From Tranzscheliella williamsii (taxonomy: Eukaryota; Basidiomycota; Ustilaginomycetes; Ustilaginales; Ustilaginaceae): DNA of 64,000 bases. The stretch covers positions 62,001 to 126,000 of the forward strand of contig JALBYF010000050.1 of NCBI GenBank assembly GCA_023212725.1, read 5' to 3'. Positions 18,860-27,646 of this stretch are shown here, piece by piece (position 1 is the stretch's first letter; each line of letters begins with the position of its first letter). The notes under the pieces were generated by a model. The model saw nothing but the letters and a program-made list of their open reading frames with translations, ran no database searches and was not told the DNA's origin. The position numbers and the translations under genes are program-made.

Positions 18860-21608
18860 TCATGTTTCCAACATAGTTGGAACAGAACTGGTTGCAGACT
18901 GATTTCACTTGTGTTTCCGGTGGTCCTGCAAACTGCCAGATTTCAGTGTGTTTCCAGCCTCCGAGTGCAATCAATAATTTTCCAGTGTGTTTTCAGAAGG
19001 CGAAGGCTTATCCTCACGCCAGCCAAGCCCTATGATGCTTATGCTGACGCTCACATACACGCAATCCTTACGCTTCTGTCGGCCGTATATTGTTGAGCAA
19101 AGCGTATGAGGCGTCCTACATAGCTCTCCATTAATTGCAGACTGACTTCGTACTGTAGAAGCTACCACAAAGTCAGAAGCAAGCTGAATCCAGCGGATTG
19201 TAGGAGACTAGCTAGTCGCACGAGAGAAGCTCGCCAGGCGAAGCACTAGGGTTGACTCAGCACCGACAAGTCTGCATATGCTGAGGTTCCTGCTTGACTG
19301 TCCTTCCAGATCCTGCTCCCCGGCCATCACCACTACCACCCCTCCCTCTGCTGTCTGTAGTTTCGGGTGTAGAATGCAATATCTTATCAACAATGCCAGC
19401 CCGGCGGGACCGCATGGACCTGTGCAAGTGCACGACTTGTAAGCGCGACAACATAGACGGCCTGTTGCAGGAGCATCGGATAGCTCGCTGGCACAAACAG
19501 TGAGATGAACGAGCAAAGATACACAAGGAGTTGCAGCAGATGCGTAGCAGCCGTCAGTGCTACCGTTCGCCTCAGTCTCCTGCTTCTGCTTCGGCTGCAG
19601 TCCCCAACACCCTAACCGCCACATTCAGTTATCAGGAACAAGCGCCTCTTCCGAGTACTCCAGCGACGGATGGGGCAACCTCTCTTGACAGGCTGGACTC
19701 AGAAGAATCCGAGGACAACAATGATGAGGAGGATTTTGACAGCTGGGATGAACAAGATGCACCAGCGGTTTTGCATGGCCCTTCGCTGGAACCGGGCAAT
19801 GACCTAGGGACCACAACACAGAGCTTGCCGATGCCAAACGTCGGCTATAGTCAGCAGTTCTTCCGAGCGACCGACTCCAGCCTCCTCCGCCAGAATCATG
19901 GCCCAGCCTGGGTGCCCCTCTTCTACTGGCTTCTAATCTGGCTTGCGGCGAAGAAGGGCATGGCGCGAGGTGTAGTGTCAACGTTGCTATTCTTCGCTTC
20001 TCACTTCATCTTGGGGGAGCACAGAACACCCATTTCGCTCACTCTGGCCACAGCAAGACGTCAACTAGGCTTCAGGACGCCCTTTGTACGCTATACCGTT
20101 TGCATCAATGAAGCTTGCGAAAGAGTGCATCCCCTTACGTCTGCAGCGCTTTCGTGTGTCTGTGGTCAGCGGCTCTACAAGTGGGCTCCAGCCGGAGGGG
20201 AACCGTCTGCGCAGGATCACGAACAAAAGCAGCAACCTATCTGCTTCCTCACTTACTCATCGGTCATCGCTTGGCTCACGTTGCTGGTGGAGGAACGACC
20301 TGGCATGCTCAGCGACCTCAACACATGGCGAGAGTTGCGCTCGACCGCCTCACCAGCGATCAGGGACAACTTCGACGGCTCTGCTTGGTTTGAAGGGCAT
20401 ACGGATGGCAACTTCCTGCATTCTGACCTCAACATCAAGCTGACCTTGTCCATTGATTGGTTCTGCCCCTTTAGCATGACCTATGGGTCCAGCTACTCCA
20501 TCGGCGCCATCATTCTCCGCATTGAGAACCTGGTTTACTCGAGAAGGAACGATCCGAGCCTCTGCCACGTTGCAGCGCTCATCCCCGGACCACGGCAGCC
20601 GACACGACTATGTCACTTCCTTAAGCCGCTCATTGACGACCTCCTTCTTCTTGAACAAGGGGTCCAGGTCACGCCTTTTGGTGCAGCTGAGCCACGGACG
20701 ATGCGGGCGAGGCTGCACCAGTTCTGTGGCGACACTCCAGCAAGACTGAAAGTCGGCGGTATGGCTGGGCATAGCAGTCACGGCTCCTTTTGCTCATACT
20801 GCACACTGCCCTGGTCTCAGATCGATTCTTGCGAAAAAGGCAGCCCGCGCAATCCCGAGAAACACAAGCAGGATAGTCTCGCAAGTATTGACTCTTGTCC
20901 TATCGAAGTTATGGATGCTCAAGCAACACCCGCTAGCAAGGCAGCAACACATGCAAAGGTCCAGCAGACGTGCGCGCGATACACCGAGCTGTATCGCCTC
21001 CCATACTGGCGTTCCGTGATGATGTGCCCAGTCGACGTCATGCACTGCGTCCTGCTAGGTCTTGTCAAGACCTTTTGGATGGATGTCATCGTCCACGGTA
21101 AAGCACTTGACACTCTTGACACGGTCCAGCAAGTGGTAGCTTCGTATTCTGGACCCAAGACTCTCTCAACACGAGTGCCAGCAGACATTGGCAGCACCTC
21201 CTTTACGCCTACGGCCGATCAATGGGGTGTATTGGGGCGCTTCCTTCTGCCGCATATGCTCATTGCACACTTTCGGACTCGGCTGGCAAACGTACAGGCA
21301 ACGGTCCAAGTCAAGCAGCGAAAACCTCGCCGTGACCGTCCCGATCGAGCGTCTCCAGCTGGGAATCGACATGGTACTTCCCGGGAGAGCTCAGTCAGTT
21401 CACAGGCGTCGGACGAGCCCATGCATTCAGGCCAGTTGTGTTTGCTGGACACCATCGATGTGCCCATCATCCACATCGTCAATGCTAGTCTACATCTCGC
21501 TCGGCTTTGTCAACTGGTATTCCTCAAGACCTTTACCGAGTCGCAACTTCAAGATTTGGACTATCACATCAAGAGCTTCTTACAGTTGCTACGGGTGATC
21601 CTTCCTCG

Positions 21609-21613
21609 CCAAC
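21609..21613 (+). repeat. CCAAC target-site duplication, left copy
   Basis: Matches 22175-22179; the two copies bracket the 561-bp insertion in the transposase. Confidence 0.7.
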
Positions 21614-22174
21614 TGTTAGGATTTGGATATCGCAGCGCCCAAGCCACAAGACAAGTGGGCGTCGCGTGAATACATACGAGCCAAATACTCCAAGTTGGAT
21701 TTTCAATTGAACAACTGGACCACGCGAAGGCAATGGAGAAACTGGCTAGGAGCTAAGGCCACGGCTATGCAAGCAGCGAAAAGGTCCGTCAATGCACCAG
21801 GCAACCCGGAGCTATGGCGATAAGCACTTGCCTTATTGCCGGTAAGATGTGCTCAACAGCGCAACATCAGTGTAAACCCACAGCTAGGTGAGGGCCGTCG
21901 CCCAACCCGCACCCGGGGATAAGGGCAACTAAGACTCTTCGCTCACGCAAGAGAAGATATGCTATATGACTATGATCGCATATATACACGCGCAACTCGC
22001 GAAGAGCCTATGTAATAAAACTATCTAAAACCCAAGATCCCTTTGTCTGTAGTCACGCACACTGGCGACTAGCAAAGGTAAACTGCTCTTCGAACATAGT
22101 TCAACGCGAGCTCGCCATTCACGATAGCGAGTACCCTAGCCTCACTCTCCCTCAACGTTTCGCTAACCCGTTTA
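21614..22174. mobile_element. 561-bp nested insertion, probably a solo LTR
   Basis: It begins TGTTAGG and is bracketed by a 5-bp direct repeat CCAAC, the size expected for LTR-retroelement insertion. It holds a TATA-like stretch (CGCATATATACAC, about 21979-21991) and an AATAAAA polyadenylation-like signal near 22013-22019, the usual order in an LTR. The right end reads CTAACCCGTTTA instead of ending in CA, so the exact boundary is uncertain. The left ~200 bp is an open frame (21623-21823, ending GNPELWR) not related to the transposase; it may be residual coding sequence of the inserted element. No reverse transcriptase or second LTR is seen. Confidence 0.65.
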
Positions 22175-22179
22175 CCAAC
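22175..22179 (+). repeat. CCAAC target-site duplication, right copy
   Basis: Second copy of the 5-bp repeat; the transposase frame resumes here. Confidence 0.7.
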
Positions 22180-23078
22180 GCCTCTGCTACAACCACCACA
22201 TCGCCCTTCATATCACTGAATCAATCCGGCGATTTGGCCCTCCACGGATGTTCTGGTCTTTCAGCTTCGAGAGGATGAACCTTGTCATCCAGACCCCAAC
22301 AAACGCGCATCGCAGAGGTGAGTTGGAACTCACGATGATGACCAAGAGCTTTGATGCTGTCCTCTCTGACATACAACTCGAACGGCGCTCGGCTCTGCAC
22401 GAGGATGAGCGCTCTTTCATCCGAGTGTTTCGCAATCTGGATCAAGCGAAGCGTGTAGGCACAGCGGCAGGTGCCCTTCCGGCTGACGATGTTGTCCTTG
22501 GCAGAAGTTGCAAAACTACACTGCTGCCGCCGGCCCTCTTTACTGCAGTCCTCGAGTACTTCAGAGTACACCACCAGCAGTCTCAGCCCAACAATGAAGG
22601 CCATCGGCATGTCGAACCCTTGTCAACGTTTGACTCGACGCGCAATGACCTGGAGCTCTGCCCGCATGCGACGTTCCACAACAGCGTCCACGCAAAGGGC
22701 TCTTACCTTTCTGCCGTCAAGTCTCGCCGTAATGCTGACAGCAAGTCCAGCTTCGGCATCTTTCAGCTCCGCTCCAATCAGCAGATGGCCGTGCAAGTCC
22801 ATCACATCTTCAAGATCCGGCTATCTGGAGCACAACCTCAAGATCAGCAAGAGCATGTCTTCCTCTGGGTGCGACCTTTACGCCCCCTGGTGCATGCAGT
22901 CGAGAATCCATTGCGCAACAGCAGGTGGTCCAGCCTCGGCTTCCACCGCGCTAAGGTACCCGAGAGCTCTACCGGTGAGTATGCCGTCCATGTCAGCTCA
23001 TTCCTCTCATCCCTCGTGGTGGTACCCGACGCCTTTGACACAGGCGCCATCATCATCAAGGCTGTTGACGAGGTCTAA

Positions 23079-23472
23079 GCCCGTCTGTAGCCTCTCTTCC
23101 CCATGTCCCGCTTCGTCATCCACTATGTACTGATCGCCATCACACCTCTAGAAATCCATGCTGATCACACTGTCAGACCATATTGGGTACCAAAGTCCAT
23201 TGCGAATGTCCATAGTCTCGTTCAAATCGAAGCCAAGAAGAGTCAGTTGTTGCGATACTGTCGAGTGTGGTGCCCAGGGCGACTATGCTGAGCGAGTACA
23301 GAGAGAGTTGGCTGGAGGACGGTGAGAGACGGTGAAGACGGGACATGCTCGGCCGAGAGCCTTGGGGTCAATGACGGCGCTTGTTTGCAGGTGGAAGGAT
23401 GTATGCATAGCGCATGGAACATCTTGCGATCACGATGATTCAGCTGTAAGTCCAGGACGGGCATCTCGACAG
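23079..23472. other. spacer between the two convergent transposon genes
   Basis: About 390 bp inside the CACTA element, between the transposase stop and the accessory gene stop. No feature beyond short open frames. Confidence 0.5.
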
Positions 23473-25042
23473 TCAAGAGCCTCTGTCAGCAGTCTCTTCG
23501 AAGCTGTGGCCAAAGTCCGTTATAAGACCGGAGCAGCCCGTAACCCCTCCGTTTCCTGAGACGTGCACCACACCTTGAGGATGGGAGCGGGCGAAGTCCG
23601 CCGCGACCATCCACTTCTCCACCTTTGATGACAACGGCTCGCTGGAAAGCTTACCCCTGACGAACGTATCAATCAACAACGGGGTCCTCCTCCTCGACGA
23701 CGGTCGGCGCGCATCAAGGCCGTGAAGGTAGAGGTGAGCCTCCTTTGATCTCCAGGCCGGCACCACTGATCGCAATCTCTTCCGTACCACAGGCCTAGGC
23801 GTTGTAGGGAGCATAGGAAAGACTAGCTCTTCATCCGAGGATGTGCCATTGCTGCTGCCTTCGTCGGACTGGTTGCTGCCCCCATCAGCGGTGATGGTTT
23901 CGTCATCGCTCATGGCAGCCGGGTCAAAGAGCGCTGCCCACCGACGCTTCTCTACATTGGTAGCAGCTGCTACCCTGAACTCGAGCTTTGCGCGCATACG
24001 TTCGATGCGTCTCTTGTCCTGATTGGCCTTTTCAACAGCGGAAGGCTCCCGAAGCGATCTGTTCCTGGTGGCCCTGAGCTGTCGAATGGTATTCTCCAAA
24101 ACCTTGTAAAGAGCTCCGAGGTCTTGGACCTCTGCTGGAACCTTGAACTTCTCCCGTTCTTGCAGCATCTGGTTTAGCACTGGGTCCAGCTGCTGTCGGT
24201 TCCAGCTGCCCAGCAACGATTGGTCCCAATCCAGGCGGAGCAATGGGCGCCGGTCTTCATCCGTTGGCCAATCATGGATCGTCAGAGGACACTCTGGGAA
24301 GCGATCAGACCTGCCGATACCCATCTTGGCCCGCAGCAGATCACGGAAACTGTCCTGAACAGGGCGATTTGTCTTGCGGTACTTTGTTGGCGATTCCTCC
24401 GTGAGTTGTGTTGATGGCAAGATAGCTGGGGTCCGCGCCGAGGTAGCACCGCTGGCCAAACCCGCTGAACTTACGTTGCCACCATCCCCAACGACGTTTG
24501 GCGACACTTGAAGGGTTCCTACCTCGGACTCGATCCTGTTCAAGCGATCGTGGTGTTCACGGAGGTGCGTTGTGAACCTCTCCAGGTGTATAAGCTTGAT
24601 CCGGATATGCACGAAGCCGTCTGAACTGACAGCACTTACACCGTCCGCTGCCAGTTCTTCGAGGCCCTCGCGATCAGTGATCTCGGCGGAGTGGTGGAAA
24701 TGGTCCACCAACTCCTGAAACTCTTGCAGTGTCTCCCGGACCAGATCCTTGGTGAGTTCGGCCGACTCTTCCCTCGCCCTAGCAAGACCTGCTGCTAGCT
24801 GCTGTTGGACCTCCTCTCTGATTGCTGTGCGTATGGTCGATTCATTCATGAGGTCTGCTGCCCCGTAATGGGGACCATCAAGGGTTTCATTCAACTCATT
24901 CGACACAGCCGGCTGACAGACACCATGTCAGGTTTCCTTAGTAAGTATATCAGGTTGTATGAGGACTTACAATGCCACCGTGACCACCCCCTCTCTCAGC
25001 ATCACCAACATCAAGCGACCAACGGACGGAACGTCTAGCCAT
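23473..25042 (-). CDS. CACTA accessory protein of unknown function, two exons
   Basis: Exon 1 is 24971-25042 (24 codons, MARRSVRWSLDVGDAERG) and exon 2 is 23473-24912, with a 58-nt intron holding GTAAGT, a canonical ACTAA branch point (TTACTAAG) and GTCAG. The product is 503 residues. The N-terminal third is predicted coiled coil (AIREEVQQQLAAGLARAREE ... THLREHHDRLNRIESEV), followed by a Ser/Thr-rich linker, a central charged helical region and an acidic stretch (SDDETITADGG...SDEE) before a basic C-terminal part. I see no catalytic motif. Its position and orientation mimic the second, TnpA-like gene of other CACTA elements, which binds subterminal repeats, but that role is inferred. Unlike the transposase, this gene appears intact. 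Confidence 0.75.
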
Positions 25043-25542
25043 CGTGAGTGCTGGAAGAGTTTCCGATCTCAAGCAGCGGTGGCTCAGTTTATGGTTCTAA
25101 CGACAGCTCTGCATTCCAAGAACGCACTTATATAACTACCGACAACTGCTGTAGATCGTCCAGTTAGCCGGCATACAATGATAGCGCCAAGGACCTTAGC
25201 CAGGCATCTATGGCTAGTTCAGCAATAGCGTGTTTGCCAAGATTGATTGCCCAATCTAACATATGCTTGCCCGCCTGTGTATGAGATCCTCATCGCATAA
25301 CCGATCCGTTCTGACATATGCTTAGTAATTTTGCTGACAAATGCTGACAAATCTAAAACATGCGACGTTTTCAAAAGCATGCAAAACATGTTTGGGCCAG
25401 TGTTTGGCTGGAAACAATTTTGATTGCGACAGTTTGCAAAGACGCTGCAAACACTCCGCAAACACTACTGTTTCTAGGTAGCGTAGAAACACCCTTGTAA
25501 TCATTTTGTTTCTAAAGCTCTGCAAACAGCCTGGAACCACGT

Positions 25543-25567
25543 TTCCAAAGGTCGTTAAACCCTAGTG
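25543..25567 (-). repeat. right terminal inverted repeat of the CACTA element
   Basis: Ends CGTTAAACCCTAGTG, complementary to the left end. Confidence 0.9.
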
Positions 25568-25570
25568 AAT
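25568..25570. repeat. right target-site duplication (AAT) of the CACTA element
   Basis: AAT immediately after CCCTAGTG; identical to 18832-18834. Confidence 0.85.
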
Positions 25571-25770
25571 GTATTCGCAGGCAAAGCTCGCTGCTGTTCA
25601 GTACGGCGCATGTCAATTCCACCTGCAAGACTACTCTACATCAGCCCTTTTCGCGCGCAGTTACCGGGCTCCGCTTGCTGGCTATGGCACGTTCACGCCC
25701 CTATCAGCTGTAGGCGGATGAAACAAACCCACACCTGCCAAGGATCCCTCGCCCTTGAACAACATCTTTG

Positions 25771-25780
25771 GTATATATGA
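25771..25780 (+). promoter_or_regulatory. TATA-like element upstream of the 5S rRNA gene
   Basis: GTATATATGA centred about 26 bp before the 5S start, a spacing used by upstream TATA elements of some fungal Pol III genes. Confidence 0.5.
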
Positions 25781-25801
25781 CCCTCCATCCACTTTACTGA
25801 T

Positions 25802-25919
25802 ATCTGCGGCCATAGAACCTTGAAAGCACCGCATCCCGTCCGATCTGCGAAGTTAAGCAAGGTATCGCTTAGTCAGTACTGCGGTGGGGGACCACGCGGG
25901 AATCCTAAGTGCTGCAGTT
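25802..25919 (+). rRNA. 5S ribosomal RNA
   Basis: A 118-nt gene with the fungal 5S core: GAAAGCACCGCATCCCGTCC, GATCTGCGAAGTTAAGC, AGTACTGCGGTGGGGGACC and CGCGGGAATCCTAAGTGC. The 5' end (ATCTGCGGC) pairs with the 3' end (GCTGCAGTT), and the internal helix CCTTG/CAAGG is fully complementary. It contains its own box A/C promoter elements and is followed by T6. It is a single dispersed copy, as is common in fungi, not in an rDNA array. Confidence 0.93.
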
Positions 25920-25924
25920 CTCTC

Positions 25925-25930
25925 TTTTTT
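25925..25930 (+). terminator. RNA polymerase III terminator of the 5S gene
   Basis: Run of six T, five bases after the predicted 3' end. Confidence 0.8.
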
Positions 25931-26298
25931 GGTTCGTATTTCTCATCTTTTTCGTTGGTCATTTGGGGTTAGTTTTTTCGTTTTTTTTGTTGAGACCGGT
26001 GACTATGACAAACGCAGAGCCAGACTGAGCCTAGTCTGATACAGACCCGATCGAATGTCAACTGGATCGGGGTCTGTACATTTATGCACCCCACGCCGAG
26101 CAAGGTGGGACCAACAGCTGCCATGCGACTGGAGCGCGGGGGTTAGACAACGGCAATCTTGTGCGACGTGGCCAAGTGTGGGCTGACCGCTGCGTTGGTG
26201 CCTAGGCATTGCGGGGAGCCTGTCGTGCTTTCCAAGTTCCTTCCGCACCCCACTATCCATCGCCGGCGTTTGTGAGCTGGATCGTAGTGAAGAGAGAC
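25931..26298. other. intergenic between 5S rRNA and the cyclase-family gene
   Basis: T-rich runs just downstream of the 5S gene (including T8 near 25982) and otherwise no feature. An open frame extends upstream of the cyclase ATG but lacks family similarity. Confidence 0.4.
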
Positions 26299-27556
26299 AT
26301 GGCGACGTCGTCGAACTCACAGGCGGGCTTCAGCATGGGTGGGAGCGTGGATGCGAGCACGCTGCCGGATTTGGATGAACTTCCGGCGGTGGCGGGGATG
26401 CCGGCGGGGTGTGCCTGGGGGGTGTGGGGTGCGGAGGACCAGTTGGGGACGCTCAACCTGCTGACGCCGTCGGTGGTTGCGCGCGCGGCGCAGGAGAACA
26501 TCCGCACCGGCGACCGCGTCCAGATCGACTGGGGCCTCGACAGCGTCGATGTGCCGGCCAACGGGCGCAAGCGCGTCCACCACGCGCTGCTCGACCTCAA
26601 GAAGAAGTTGGGCGTCTATGCCACCGACGACGAGCTGCATCTCAACACGCAGACCTCGTCCCAGTGGGACGGCTTCAACCACTTCGCTGACCAGGCTACC
26701 GGCATGTACTACAACGGCCTTCGCCACCAAGACCTCCACAGCGGCGCCGTGCCCAAGGCCGACCGCAACAGCATCCACCAGTGGTGCCTCGCCGGCGGCA
26801 TCGCCGGCCGCGGCGTCCTGGTCGACTGGGTCCACTGGTGGGAGTCCACCCGGCCCACCGAGCCGCTTCCGCCCGGCAACTCGTCCTATCCGATCCCGCT
26901 GAGCCAGATCAAACAAGTCCTCGCCTGGCAGAACACCGAGCTGCGCCCGGCTGACATCCTCCTCCTCCGCACCGGCGTCGTCAGGTGGTTCGAGGCCGCC
27001 TCGGACGCAGACAAGGTGGCGGGCATGATCGAGAACGACAACTTCCCCGGCATCGAGGCGACCGAAGACGTCAAGCGCTGGCTCTGGAACAACCACTTCG
27101 CCGCTGTCGGCAGCGACAACCCGTCGTTTGAGTTCGGGCCGCACGGCGGTGAGTTTGGCCGGCCCAGTTCAGCGCGGATGGTAATGGCTGACACGTCTGT
27201 CTTCTCGCGCACAGATCTCTGGTTGCACAACTGGCTCCTGCCTATGTGGGGCTGTCCCATCGGTAAGCACTCGCCCTTCGCCCGCCCACGCCCCGCCGCG
27301 GCAGCGCACTGATCCGCCGCTCTCCCCCTGTCGACAGGCGAGCTCTTCGACCTCGAACGCCTCTCCGCAGCATGCCAGAAACACCAGCGCTGGACCTTCT
27401 TCTTCACATCCGCCCCGTACCGAGGTGAGTCTGAGTCGCCGCCGCCCCCGCCCCAACGCACACCCCCGCTCACCCCACCATCACTCATCTCCACCGCGTA
27501 CCTCGACAGTCAAGGGCGGCATCGCGTCGGCGCCCAACGGGATCTGCCTCTTCTGA
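26299..27556 (+). CDS. cyclase-family (kynurenine formamidase-like fold) protein, four exons
   Basis: Exons 26299-27148, 27215-27262, 27338-27424 and 27510-27556; the three introns (66, 75 and 85 nt, GTGAGT/GTAAGC donors, CAG acceptors) are all phase 1. The product is 343 residues. The sequence WGAEDQLGTLNLLTP near the start, then NTQTSSQWDGFNHFADQATGMYYNG and the final exons (WLHNWLLPMWGCPIGELFDLE ... APNGICLF) match fungal proteins annotated as putative cyclase (PF04199). Where classical kynurenine formamidases have HxGTHxDxxxH, this has QxSxQWDGxxH, so the metal site is altered and the reaction is unknown. It converges with the phosphofructokinase gene, 90 bp apart. Confidence 0.85.
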
Positions 27557-27646
27557 GCGTCTGCGTCGCCCGAGCCAACGCCACGCAATGCACAGGTCGG
27601 GAGCTAAAGATGCAGAGAGGATCGTGTCGCTCGAGGCTGTGATAGA

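Larger units (their letters stand above)
19393..23078 (+). pseudogene. Tnp2/Plavaka-type CACTA transposase, interrupted
   Basis: The main left part (19540-21613) shows the family signature: IDWFCPF, an ALIPGPRQPTR stretch, PLIDDLLLLEQGV, GGMAGHSSHGSFCSYC (His/Cys zinc knuckle) and CPVDVMHCVLLGLVKTFW. The right part (22180-23078) resumes with YNHHIALHITESIRRFG and FWSFSFERMN, the conserved C-terminal block. Between them lies a 561-bp insertion flanked by CCAAC; removing it restores one continuous frame at the codon level. An upstream exon-like stretch from 19393 has a C-x-C-x2-C motif (LCKCTTC), then an in-frame TGA at 19501. A 51-nt GT-AG intron (19500-19550) could remove that stop, but has no clear branch site. 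The protein would be roughly 1,030 residues before damage. Confidence 0.85.
18835..25567. mobile_element. 6,733-bp CACTA-superfamily (Plavaka-like) DNA transposon
   Basis: The left end starts CACTAGGGTTTAACG and the right end is its exact complement over 15 bp; after two mismatches the match resumes (CTTTGGAA). AAT is duplicated on both sides. Subterminal regions carry repeated short words (GTTTCCA, TGCAAAC/GTTTGCA), as expected for transposase-binding sites of CACTA elements. Inside are a Tnp2/Plavaka-type transposase on the plus strand (19393-23078), disrupted by a nested insertion, and an accessory gene on the minus strand (23473-25042), arranged tail to tail. Intact ends and duplications suggest recent insertion; the damaged transposase suggests this copy is not autonomous now. 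Confidence 0.92.

Noticed and set aside
19244..19251. Internal CACTAGGG inside the large CACTA element
   Set aside because: No matching inverted end; the outer pair with AAT duplications explains the element fully.
22975..23078. GTGAGT near the transposase C-terminus as a further intron
   Set aside because: The frame is open across it to a stop at 23078, and no conserved downstream block was found to justify splicing.
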